Positions 39,214 to 52,300 of a stretch of 64,000 nt of DNA are shown here, one piece after another (the stretch's first letter is position 1; every line of letters starts with the position of its first letter). The notes under the pieces were generated by a model, which had not been told where the DNA came from, did no database searches, and worked only from the letters and a program-made list of their open reading frames with translations. This DNA is from Dipetalonema caudispina (taxonomy: Eukaryota; Nematoda; Chromadorea; Rhabditida; Onchocercidae): positions 1-64,000 of the forward strand of contig JABVXV010000172.1 in assembly GCA_013365325.1 (NCBI GenBank), in the 5' to 3' direction. The position numbers were made by a program, and so were the translations under genes.

Positions 39214-40100
39214 TGTATGTTGAATCATCTTAACCTCTCGTTGCCTTTGTTCAATCAGAAGCTTATATGTTTGACGATTTTCCTTCCCTGGTCATAATTT
39301 ATTTCATCGGTTAAAAGAGAAAGGGAGAGAGAAAAAAAGAAAGAGAAAGAGAGGGAAATTTTATTCATCATAACATCTGTACTTCTTTCCTTTTCTATGA
39401 TAAACGCTATTCATTCTCTCATTTCTGCTTTCTCTTCCCTTTTTTTTTTTTTGTTTTTTTTTTTTTTTTTTTTTTTTACGCCAGAAAAAGATTTGTCAAA
39501 AATTTCTACAAACTTTTATTGATTTTCAGCAATTTTCGTTGTGTATTATGTTTCTATTTCTTTTTGTATGTGTGTATGTATATGTGAAAGAAAGTGAAAC
39601 AATCAAAAAAAGAAAAAAAAAATGAAAAATTCGATTTTTAAAAATTTAATTGGAAAAAGAAAAATGTATGTTATGTGATCGATTTAAAAAAGAATTTCAC
39701 TTTCAATATTTCGGACATACTATTACATTTTTGTTGTTCGAGTAATTAGAAATATCGGTAACGAATTACAATTTTACTATTTTAACCAAATTGATTTCTC
39801 AAAAAAAAAAAAAAAAAAAATCCAAATATAATTTCTCATTGGGAATGTGCAGACTATGAGAATCATATTGAAGATTTCACATTTGCAATTTTAATTACTG
39901 GGTGTCATTTTTTTCTTTTTTGAGAAAATAACTGTCCTATAAATTTATAACTTTTGCAATTAAGTCGAATATCATCTTTGTAAATATTTACTTCCATTCC
40001 ATAACGATTGAAAGACAGATACTGATCAATTTTTAAGGTCCATAAAGAAAGAATTTTAAATGCACACATAACTTATACCATACCAGTTATTATAAGTTAA

Positions 40101-40142
40101 ACTTTCCGAGATAATATTAGCATGAATCGAATCTCGGAAAGT
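40101..40142. repeat. 12-bp inverted repeat with 18-nt loop
   Basis: ACTTTCCGAGAT at 40101-40112 is matched perfectly by ATCTCGGAAAGT at 40131-40142. The intervening 18 nt is AT-rich. It is G+C-richer than its surroundings, and the stem is perfect. It could be a small hairpin, or the remnant of inverted terminal repeats. Confidence 0.8.
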
Positions 40143-43100
40143 GTTGTAGATAGATCGTATGGTTTGTCTAGATGATATTTAATTTAGATTGTTGTCATAA
40201 TAAATTAGGGATATCACGGGAAATCAATAATAAGTTAAACAAGGATATGGAGAAATGCTAGACGTGAATATTGTTGAGTTAGTAATTTATATAGAATGTT
40301 TTCATAATTTTATCAAATTTCTCAAACGTTTGTTGCTTAGTTTTTTTTTTTTTTTTTTTTTGTGATATTTATGTAAATTGAAAATGAAATGAAATCAATA
40401 AGAGAATGAGCTTATTGATGTTCTAAAAGTTTGTTTATTTTTCGTTCTCGACAATAATAGCATTAAAGGAGTACAGTGAAGGGCGAGAAAAAGAAAGTCG
40501 GCTTTGGTAAATAAATTTACGCCTTAATTAATTTTGTCAAAAAAGAAAAAAGAATCTTTGATTTATGAATCATTTCTGAAGTTATCGAATTTTCGTATCA
40601 TTAAAAGACAGCTGTGGTGAATTATTTCGGGAAAGTACTCACGATTTTGTACAAATTTCTTGTCAATTTTCTGGTTCAAAGCCATGCATTTATTCATTTC
40701 AAAGGTTTGACCTCTTACGTTTGATCTCTTCTGGGTAGGATTTCCTGTACTTGAAAATGGGAAGTGTATAGTCAAAAAGATACCATTATTACGTGTTAAA
40801 ACGTTTAAACCATCGGGAATCTAACCCGTATTCGTTATATTATTCTGGTAACAGTTCACTGGAAACGTTTCTGATCAGTGAGGATCATTTGAAAGATAAG
40901 CACATAAGTATCCATAGATTCAGAATGTACAAATACAGGCGTCATTTAAACCACGTATTAAAAAACTGAGCAATTGAGCTGATATTAGTTTAAGTCAGTT
41001 TTACGTAAATATCTTCTAAACATTCCAAATCTACGCAATCTAATCTGAATTTAAGTTATACCTTTATACAGAGATAAGATCACTGTAAATGCTTGCTTTT
41101 TTTGCATACCGCTTAATCTAATGAATTTTAGGTGTAAATCACCTGTTATCGAATATTCAGGTTGAATTGAATTCGATACGTAATATCTCTCATACTCTTC
41201 CCCAGCATTCTAAACAACATATCCGGCATGTCGATATACATCTTTGTACATTAATAATGTTACCATTCGAAATTATGCCATATCAAATAGTTGAGTAATC
41301 CAGTTTTAGTCACAAAATCTCCGGAACTATCACCGATTTCACACTATTTCCTACCGTAACACACTGTTCGAATGAACTTTACTTTACATTATTGATTCTC
41401 GGCCTTGAAATTGTCTTTTTCAACTGTAACACTATTTTCCAAAAGAAGGGAAAAGAATGAAAAGCTTTTCATTTTCGAGTAGAAATTACTTATTTAACAT
41501 TAGCTATGTTTATTATCATAAAACTAACCATTTCTGATATCCTATTCCATTTATCTCTCTTTCAAGTCACTAATTGACCATATCATCATCCTATATCCAT
41601 GCATGTTTGTTCTAAAATTTAACAAGTGGGGTGAGGAAAAGAAAAAATGACGTATAATTGTCAAATGTTCAATTTAAAGTTCTATTCTCAAAGGATTACT
41701 GCACTGAAATCCTTTTGCATAAAGAAATCTTTGGCTATGTCTTTTTTAATTGTTGATTTATCCATCTAATGCACAACATTTTACATCTTCTCCTCTCCTA
41801 TCTTTTCTATGCTTTTCTAACCTTTAAATCTCAAAAATTTTATATATTTATCATTACTGTTGAAAATTTAGAAGGAAATGCATGATATTGAATAATAACA
41901 TTCATCTCACATTTTTGATTTCATAATTTTTTATCGAAATATCGCAGCAATGATAGATAACAAGTGGTGTATTCAAATTTAGTGATAATTATAACTAGGA
42001 GAAAAATATAATTATCAAGCATTTTTATCAGTATTCAAATGATATCAGCTCCTGTCTTTTTATTTCCTTTCCTTTTTTCCACGATACATTAAACTAGCTT
42101 GAATCTTGATTTTCTCCTGAAACACTAACTGAATCTTTTTCATTCCTTTCTTTTGAATTTCTTCCTCCTCCTCCTTCTCCTCCTCCTCTTCCTATCATTC
42201 CTCCAGTTTCCTTCTCATTCTTTCCTCCCAACTAAAATATACTACCATTAGCTGAAATTTTTTAATTTGTCTCACTCCTATTTCTTCCTTCCTTCACAAT
42301 TCCTGTTCATCTCAAAAATTCATTTCATCTCCTTTTTCGTAATCATCCATCAATATCATCATTCTTTTTCAATATCTTTCAATTCTTCCCTTTCCTCATC
42401 ATCCTTTTCCTACATTTGTCTATTTTTCCCCTCTTTTTTTTTTTTTTTTCAATCAGAGAGATTTCCTCTGCGATAAATTGTCTTATTTTGTAAGTAATGC
42501 TAAAAGTTAGAAGCGGACAAAAAAATAGAAGAAAAAATGGAAAAAATAATAAAGAACTTACAATAAGATGGATGGATTAACAGCATCTCAAATGCTCCTT
42601 TTCCATCTTTTACTTTTTTTTTTTTTTTTTTTTTTTCGTAGATTTCTCTTAATTTTTCCTTCTTCACTTCCTTTTTTTTTTCCCTCCTAATTCTCCTAAA
42701 GAAATGTGAAAGAAACAAATATCCTTTTGGATATTTGCTAAATATTGTCACTTTAAAGTTTTGATTAACTTCTTGCCAAATATCGATGCCATCAGATTGG
42801 ATTATTTCAACTTACAATCAACACAATATTAAATAAACAAGTCTAGTAGTATAGAATTTGTGATTGTTTGATAATTGTAAAGGCAACGATGTATAGCTTA
42901 ATGATGTTCAGGATATTTGTAATTTAATTACTCGTTAATAAAAAATAATAATCATAATTCTAGCGTTACAAATCAAACATTTAAATTTAATTTCTATTCC
43001 TTCAATTAAATAAATTCTAAGTTCATATTAACAACTATCTTCATCTAAAATCGCATTTCCCTATAGCATTATTTCATCGTTCTTATTGCTATCATTTCAA

Positions 43101-44126
43101 ATCTTAACAATTTAAATTAAAACTAATAACTATCTTTATTCCTTATTTTTCAATACCTTATTTCTATACAGGATGCATTTTCATTCTATCTATCAAGCAA
43201 ATATCATTTAAATATCATAATAATACACTTCCTTAATTACAAAATAAATTACTAGTTAATTAATTAATTAATTATTATACTTATCCTTATTTGTCAAATA
43301 ATTGCTACAATTTAAATTTACTGAATAAATATTATACTTCCCTAATGTATTACTTATATCATTTTTCAACAATGCACATTATCTATCATAAATAGTATTT
43401 GATTTATATGATTAAATATCATTACATAACATTGCTATTATCAATAATTATCCATGATTAATAATCAATGATACATATACCTATATATGGAATATAAGAA
43501 GGATTTGTTGTAAATAATTGGTTAGGTCATTTTAATACTATTTTGTTGGCAACATAAATGCAAGAATGTGTGTAATATTCCTCACATACCCGGCACCAAA
43601 ATCAGGAATCAATCCCCCCCCCTTCTTTGTCATTTCCCCTCTTCTCCTCCCCCGGATGTGTCATCGTCTGTTGAACGACCGACCGACCGATGGCGCTCCT
43701 CTTTGTGCTGCTTCCATTTTTCGCGGCCCTGAAGAGTTTTGTCGATATGCGGCCTACTGATTTTCATCCATATGTGCTACTACTACTACTACTACTACAA
43801 TTGTTGAAATTTCCACTAATTTAAGGTGTTGTTTTGTTTTTTTCTTTGAATTATAAATTATGAATTGAAATGTAAGATTATAATCAATATAAATATGAAT
43901 GAGTGAACTATAAATGATTATTTCCTTGTAACAATATGTATGTATGTATGTAATTTTATTTTATTTCACTTTTTTTTTTACCTTTTTTTTTTTTTTTTTT
44001 TTTTTTCTGGCTTATAATTAACTATAAATAATGGTAGAAGAGTAAATTCATGTAACCGTTGAAGATATGTAACGTGGTTAAATGACGAATGTAAAATATG
44101 CTATTCTCTTCTTCAACGCTTGATCA

Positions 44127-44186
44127 GAAATTGGCTTCCAGATCAGAACCATTCGATCAAGCCAGAAGCAAGGAGCGAATGGTCCA
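44127..44186 (+). promoter_or_regulatory. Myosin 5' leader with overlapping out-of-frame upstream AUG
   Basis: An acceptor-like TTGATCAG ends at 44127, so the leader may be about 59 nt after trans-splicing. An AUG at 44179 precedes the myosin start at 44187 by 8 nt and is out of frame. Spliced through exon 2, its frame stops after about 20 codons. Ribosomes starting there would miss the myosin frame, so leaky scanning would be needed. Confidence 0.5.
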
Positions 44187-46277
44187 ATGGCTGGCACGAC
44201 GTCGGAGATCTCTTATCTGCAGGTCCGTAATGAGAACATCTGTCATTCCTTTTAACAAATTATAAATATAAATTATCTAAATTATATGGAGAAATTCTTG
44301 AGCAATGTGCAAAAAATGTACGAAAATACAGAAAAATTAAAAATGAAGTATGGAAAAAGGAAGAAAATAAAAAGATGCAGAAAAAGAAAAAAATGGAAAA
44401 AAGGAAAGATGAAATAAGAGTAAAAAAAATAACTATGTATATATTTTATTTCCTGGTTTATCAGGATATTCTTTTGTTATACGGTGATTGATTACAAATT
44501 AAACAGACTAGCATGAAATTTTCGGGGTAAATTTGAGAATAAGATGACATAATAAAAGTTTCCAAATATTACTTTTTTCAATTTCAATTTTTGATGCTAC
44601 TGATAAACTTTATGTTATCGATATTTCCGGATCATTCCGACTGTTTGATTGCATGCTACCAAAAACTATTATGGCGACCGTTGAAATAACCGACATTGAT
44701 TATTCAGGTGCAAAAGGGTATTGTAGCTGATCCAGCGCTTCAAGCAGAATGGGCAAAAAAAAGATTAGTATGGGTTCCACACGAAACAGAAGGTTTCGTT
44801 AGTGGAAGTATCAAAGAAGATCGTGGGGATGATGCCGTTGTTGAACTTGTTGATAATGGAAAGGTTAATCTACTGGAGATATATGCATTAAATATTTTTT
44901 ACCTAGTCAAGATATTATTAATTTAAAGATGATTAAGAATTGGTGGAAGTATCAAGGAAGATCACCAGGGTGATGCCTAATGTTGATTTTTTTTTTTCTC
45001 TAATGCCGAATTGAAACTATTTCCATTGCAAAAATTTTCCTCCTTTTTTCAGCGATTGACATTGAGCAAAGATGATTTACAAAAAATGAATCCACCAAAA
45101 TTCGATAAAGTAGAAGATATGGCTGAATTAACATGCCTCAATGAAGCTTCCGTCCTGCACAATCTTCGGGAACGCTACTTCTCATCCCTTATTTATGTAA
45201 ATTTATATCTTATATGCGTGGGATATTCCTATTGTGTGAGAGAAAAAATGAATCCAAAAGCACTAACAGCCTATTCAACTTATGGTTTAATTTAAGTGAT
45301 TAAAATGGCTGGAAGCGTTAATTTCTTTATTTGGGTGGATGGCGCTTGGTCGCACTTGTCATCCAGTTAAGCCGCGACGTAGAAAACGCATTTTACAGAA
45401 TGTCCAGGTTATCATAATCTTGGTATAAGTGGGAATCTCTTTTCTCTAGAGATAAACTAGTTATCAAATGTGATACTCATTTATATTTTAGACTTATTCT
45501 GGCTTATTTTGCGTTGTCGTTAATCCATACAAGAAGCTACCGATCTACTCGGAGACATTAATCGAGGCATTTAAAGGGAAGAAGCGTCATGAAATGCCAC
45601 CCCATATATTTGCAATCGCAGATACTGCTTATCGGTCAATGCTTCAAGGTCATCTATAATCTTATCATTTGTTCATGAAAGTAATTCACGAAAGAATATC
45701 GACAGGCATGTCGCTTATCAGTGATCACTCATCAGCAACAACATAACCAAATCTGTTGTTTTGCTGCTAGTGTCGTTAGTATCAAGAATGTTGGAGAAAC
45801 ATATATTTAATAACTTATCTCCAAGAGTGCCATTAGTGTAAATTTAAAATTGGTATTTCATGGGTTTTATGGTTCATGCAAGTCTGAGAATTCGTAAATT
45901 ATAGATTGTAATCTATGAAATCTTGAACTTGCATAAATCTGACCAGCTATAATCTATATCACAGACCAATTACAAAACTTCTCATCGCCAAGCATGAAAC
46001 TCACTCATCAGTATCGCTCTTGTTTATTTTTTGTCATTTCTCAAAAAATTAAAAAAAAAGATAAAAATAAAACGCTGTTCAATGAAAATTGAATTGTCGC
46101 TAGTATAATATTCTTTTTTCAGAACGGGAAGATCAATCTATTCTCTGCACGTAAGTTTTTCATCCCACAAATGATTTATTTTTTTTTTGAGGATGGATAA
46201 TTGCTAAGATTCAGATCGTTTTCTTTTTCTTATTTCCTGTACTATAGTAATGACATATTCCGTGACAACTGTTTTTT

Positions 46278-46309
<32 letters not shown>

Positions 46310-49300
46310 CAGTGGTGAATCTGGTGCAGGTAAAACAGAAAATACAAAAAAAGTTATCCAGTATTTGGCTTATGTTGCTGGTGCAACGAGGCAGGGCAAA
46401 AGTAATTCCCCATCAAAGGTATCATTTTATTGTTTTATGGTAATTTAGAGATCTGTCAGGAGATGAATAAAGGGAAATAATTCGATGATTATCATAATGA
46501 GCTTCATTCAAGATGTTCATATATATATGACTCTACCCGGCACTCGTTAGCATTGTTGTTAAAAGATATGCTATACCGAATGAACCATTGGTCAAGGTTT
46601 GGTAATTATTAAGAAATACATGTATTCTCATTTATTGTTAGCAGTTAATGTATTTCGGTTTGATTGCATATATCAAAGCATTTTTGAATTAAATTTAAAT
46701 TAAACTTGACAAGACGTAAAAAAAAAAAAAAGAAAAAAAAACTCTTTCTCATTACAGCAAAAACAGGATTTGGAGAATGTTATCGTAAGTTTCTCGTAAC
46801 ATCAATATGCTTATATATGTTGCTAATTTTCTGTCTCTGAATGTCACTTATCATCTGTCTTCGTATATTTGTTTGAACCTAAAGGTTCTATTGATTTGTT
46901 CCTCATAACTTTTTTGGATGCATGATTTTTCTTTCAGTTTTATTATTTGAACCTTTCCTTCTTCTCTTTTACTTTTTTCAGTTTTATTGTTCAATGGATT
47001 TTATTTTCAGTCTCTTTTGATAGTAATTAGTGCTTACTAACACAATCTTTTAATTTTTGCTTCTTTTTTTTTTCTGGTTTTTTTTCCCATCCCTTAATTT
47101 ATTCACAAATATTTTTATCAAAAATTTTGCTTAGTATTCTATAACATTGGGAATCGATTGATACTATTTATGATAAAATTTTACTAGTAGGCTTAGTTAA
47201 CAATGCTCGATGTTAGCAAGTCAGTCATACGTGAAATAGCACTAATTATAGATTGGAAGCGGAAGGGTGTCTTAAAAGAAACGAATTGTTGATGAGTTAA
47301 CACAGTGATCTGTAAATATCCAAAAAGAAAAAGGCTTGAAATCCTTTTTAAAACAATATCAGTATCGGTATCGTTGGTCTTGCATTTGCTTGTTGAATTT
47401 ATCACTAAAAGCACGTCACTGACAGCCTTATTGAAACCAAAAGCATGGTTAATCCAATAATTCCGAAAATTTCTTTGTTTCCACTTATTTCATAACAGTA
47501 TCCCTGGAATTTGCTCAATAATTCGAATGTTTTTTATTATAACTTTTGAAAGCTTTTTAAATCTCACATAAATTAGAAGTTTGAAATTTTTTCTCATGGG
47601 ATCAAAGTTAGCATAAAATTATTGCTTTCTAACATTAATCAGGAAAAAAAATTGTTGTATATAAATCATTTGATAGAGAATTTTCGGACAATGTGTAAGC
47701 ACGCTTGTAACATGTGATGTTCATAGTATAAAATGCAATAGAAATGTCACTTTCTAGTCGGAACAAACGAAACATTCGGGAAGTTTTTTTTTTTTTTTTT
47801 TAGGGTGAATTGGAACATCAGTTACTGCAAGCTAATCCTATTCTTGAAGCATTCGGTAACAGTAAAACCGTTAAGAATGACAATTCATCAAGATTTGTAA
47901 GTTTTACGTTTATTCTTTTTTTTTCTCTCTCTCAAATTAAAACCTCAAATCGCCGTGATTAGTAAAATGAAAAAATTGTCTGGATTATTGTTGAGTCAAT
48001 GGCTTTATATACTATCCGAATAACGACACCGCTTGGCTTTACATACTATCAAGTCCCAACTTTCGCCCGCTAACTGGGTAGTCAATACTTTGGGTTGTTT
48101 AACTTTAACTCATCAATGCCAAATTGTTTCCTGCGCTTACTTGAAGTTTCTAGAATGCATGCTATGCCACATTTTGACTTGGCTCAACTTTTATTATGTC
48201 TTTATCATGGCGAACTTTCTGGATTTATTTCCGGAAAATTCTTTTAATGATAAATATAAAATGGATCATTTTTTTATTTTTAACTGTGTGGTAACACATG
48301 AAACAAGACTTGAGTGACTGCTTATATGATTTCTTGTTTAGGGTAAATTTATCAGAATTAATTTTGACATGTCTGGATATATTTCCGGCGCGAATATTGA
48401 ATTTTATTTACTGGAAAAGTCTCGTACATTACGTCAAGCAGCGGATGAACGATCATTTCATATTTTTTATCAATTCCTACGTGGTACTTCTGCAGCTGAA
48501 AAGGGTATTTTCCTATTAAAATTTACCAGTCGAAATTTTTTTTAAATTTAAATTCAACTCGCAGTTATAACGTCTCGTAAAATTACGATTATGTGAAGTG
48601 GTCATAAATTTCAGGAAATTTTCTTTTGGAGGATGTCGACAAATATCGTTTCCTAAATAATGGATATATAAACTTACCTAATGTTGATGATGCCAACGAA
48701 TTTCATAATACTGTTCGCTCCATGAAAATTATGGGTTTTCAAGAAGAGGAAATTACATGTAAGTTGGTTTTTGGAAAGATTCAGCTAATGTTGCCATTGT
48801 TATCGTTGTTCAATCCGTCTGTTTTCTTTTTTGTTTTGTAAAAGTATTCAGGATTGGACTGTGTTGTTGAAGAATTTTTTGTATGCGTTAAGTTTGTCCA
48901 TGTAAAATTTATTTCAGCTGTTCTACGATTAGTATCTGCCGTGTTACTATTTGGAAATATGGAATTTTTCCAGGAAAAGAAATCGGACCAAGCTATTCTA
49001 CCGGACGATCGAGGTCAGGGTATAAAAACAGTCCTTCGGAATAATTTTTTTTTTCCAAAATGCTGTGTTCTTTTTTTTTCGATTAAAAGTGCCGTGAAAT
49101 ATTATTATTTTTATTTGCAGTTTCGCAAAAATTGTGCCATTTATTGGGCTTACCGTTAGTTGATTTCACTAAGGCTTTTCTGCGTCCTCGCATAAAAGTT
49201 GGTCGAGAATTTGTGCACAAAGCACAAAATAAGGAGCAAGCGGAATTTGCTGTGGAAGCTATAAGCAAGGTTTGTGTTTCACTGATATTATGCGTTAATT

Positions 49301-52300
49301 TGGGAAATGTTACTTTATTAGGATTGTCGTATCCTTTAATATAATGTTTCTTCCGCTAAAATATTAAATCACGAATTCCCATCATTATTTATAATGTTCT
49401 TCACTAAACTATGCCATTTTATTCTACTGTATGTTCAAATTTTTGGCTGTAGTAGTGATTTTTAATTAATATAACTGATTATCAGGCTCACTCTACAAAA
49501 TCGTAAAGGTCGAAATTATGAACATCCGCAATCACTTTTTTAGGCTTGTTATGAAAAAATGTTCCGGTGGCTGGTTGGTCGTTTAAATAAATCCTTAGAT
49601 CGAACTCGTCGACAGGGTGCTTCATTTATAGGTATATTAGATATCGCTGGGTATGTTCTATTGATTATTTCCTTGTGATTTATAGTAATCGATGATTGTT
49701 TGCTAAACATGTGGATTTTATTATATAGTATCTACTGTTTCTATAATGACTCCCAAATCTGATTATGTTTAGTCTGCATTTAGGCTTCAATGATCAAAAT
49801 CTTGTTGTCGGATGTTGTGTTCTATAGAATATCGAAATTTTCAGGTTTGAAATTTTCGAACTAAATTCATTTGAGCAGTTGTGCATCAATTATACAAACG
49901 AAAAGCTGCAGCAGTTATTCAACAACACAATGTTTATCCTTGAACAGGAAGAATATCAGCGCGAAGGCATTGATTGGAAATTTATCGATTTTGGCCTTGA
50001 CCTACAGCCTACTATTGATCTCATTGAAAAAGTAGCTTTTATTACAAAATTTTTTTTCCAAACATTTTCTTACGTCTTTATCACTACTATTAATATATTA
50101 CAAATACTTTTGAAATATCCATTCTACATCTAAAGTCAGTAGTAAATGCAACTTAGTTTTTATACCATATTTGAAATAACTCTTCACAATATTTTAGCCG
50201 ATGGGTATTCTGGCCCTTCTTGATGAACAATGCTTATTTCCAAAGGCAACTGACAAATCTTTGGTCGAAAAATTGCTTGTCAATCATTCAAAACATCCAA
50301 AATTTGTTATTCCGGAAATGCGTGCAAAGTCTGATTTCGCTGTAATACATTATGCTGGTCGAGTGGATTATTTGGCTGATCAATGGCTCATGAAGAATAT
50401 GGATCCCCTCAATGAAAATGTGGTAGCATTGTTTCAGAATTCATCCGATCCATTCGTTGTGAGCATTTGGAAAGATGGTACGTTGATTTTCTTTTAATGT
50501 CAGGTATGTCTTGACCAAAGAATTCGTTAAATTTCATGTCTTCTTATTAATTATATTGTTTTTTAAAGCTGAATTTGCGGGCATATGTGCATCAGAATAT
50601 AGTGAAACAGCATTTGGCGTACGAACGAAGAAAGGAATGTTTCGTACTGTAAGTCAAATGCACAAAGAACAGTTAACCCGTTTGATGACCACATTGCGCA
50701 ATACGAATCCTCACTTTGTACGATGCATCATACCGAATCACGAGAAGAAAGTTAGTTATTATTTTATAGGTTATCATCAAATTTCATGTAGTTACGAAAG
50801 ATATTTAGTAATACTAACATTATCTGGACCTTCATTGAGGATGTTTTATTTCCTCTAGCAGTTATTTGAATCCGGATTTTGAAACAGATTAATTAAGTGT
50901 AAACACTATGTCATTCGTGTAGTTAATCTTGATATTTAAGGCTGGTAAAATATCATCACTACTAGTTTTGGAACAACTACGCTGCAATGGTGTCTTAGAA
51001 GGTATACGTATCTGCCGACAGGGTTTCCCGAATCGTGTGCCCTTCCAGGAATTCCGACATCGTTACGAAATACTTACACCAAACGTTATACCGAAAGGAT
51101 TTATGGATGGCAAGGAAGCCGTGAGGTATCATAGATTTATATTGTTATTGGATACTTGATGGGTGGCTGTTCTAGTAATAAATCATTTTCCAAAATATTA
51201 TCACTTTGAAATAATTGGCTGTGGATATAAAATCTGAGTAGATTACCAATTTTTCAACCGTAGGATATTAATTCACTTGGCTGATTCATTTAACTCAGGT
51301 TTTACAAGATGGTCTTTTGTCTGTCTGATGGTTTGTTTGATTTCAGTGATTCTAGTTGAAATTTTCTGATACCAGAATTTTCATGTAATGTATAAATTTT
51401 TGTAGGAAAATGATTGATGCCTTGGAAATGGAAAACAATTTGTATCGTATCGGTCAGTCGAAAATATTCTTCCGGACTGGCGTCTTGGCACATTTGGAAG
51501 AGGAACGTGATCTGAAACTTACTGGTCTGATTGTATCTTTTCAAGCACAGTGCCGTGCTTTCCTTGCAAGACGCTTATACCAGAAGCGTATGCAGCAATC
51601 GAATGCAATACGGGTACTGCAAAGGAATGGCTTGGCATGGCTCAAACTACGGAATTGGCAGTGGTGGCGATTGTTTACCAAGGTTAATATTTACTTCATT
51701 GTTAGTTTTCCTAATATATGAGATTCTTTACAATGATTGCAGATCTTCTAGCTGATCATCAGCATAGGTGGATTTTTTTATTAGAATTTTCTTATCTTAA
51801 ACGCTGCATTTATTAGAATTTCATCTCCAAAATTTGATAACGACAATCAGTATTATAGGTTAAACCACTCTTGCAAGTTACAAACCAGGAAGCTGCAATT
51901 GCTCTCAAAGATGAGGAGCTGAAAGTAGTGAAGGATAAGCTCAGCAAGAAAGAAAGCGAATATGGTGATATTGAGAAACGCCTCAAACAACTAAGTGAAG
52001 AGAGGAATGTCCTTCAAGAACAGTTACAACAAGTGGGTACTTTACTGAAGTAATTGAAAAAAGTGTAAAGCAACTAAATCTATTTATAAAAATCATATGT
52101 AACCTGTGTTTACAACATATGAAATCAAGGATCGTCAAAATATCAGTTATTAGATTGAAAACATTTCAGGAAAGCGAAGAACGAGCGGAAGTCGAAGAAA
52201 TGCGTGAAAGATTGTCATCAAAGAAAGTGGAATTAGAAGATATGCTAACTGAACTGAATTCCAAGCTGGACGAAGGCGAAGAGCAAGTAGAAAAACTAAC

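Larger units (their letters stand above)
33979..44186. other. Large gene-free region with microsatellites
   Basis: About 10 kb separates the HPF1-like and myosin genes. It is rich in A- and T-runs, purine-rich stretches (35.5-36.1 kb, GAGGAG types), a CCT/CTC tract near 36175-36235, TA near 37273-37311, CTA near 38470-38501 and 43776-43798, and TG-rich repeats at 39.1-39.2 kb. TTAATTAATTAATTAATTA lies near 43256-43275. I found no exon with recognisable homology. Its right end must contain the myosin promoter. A G+C-richer islet at about 43620-43760 has no convincing frame. Confidence 0.55.

Noticed and set aside
39091..39297. Cys/Val-rich small protein
   Set aside because: Direct translation of the TG-rich microsatellite.
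42716..42737. Hairpin CAAATATCC-TTTT-GGATATTTG
   Set aside because: A 9-bp AT-rich stem is expected by chance in 64 kb of this composition; no gene context.
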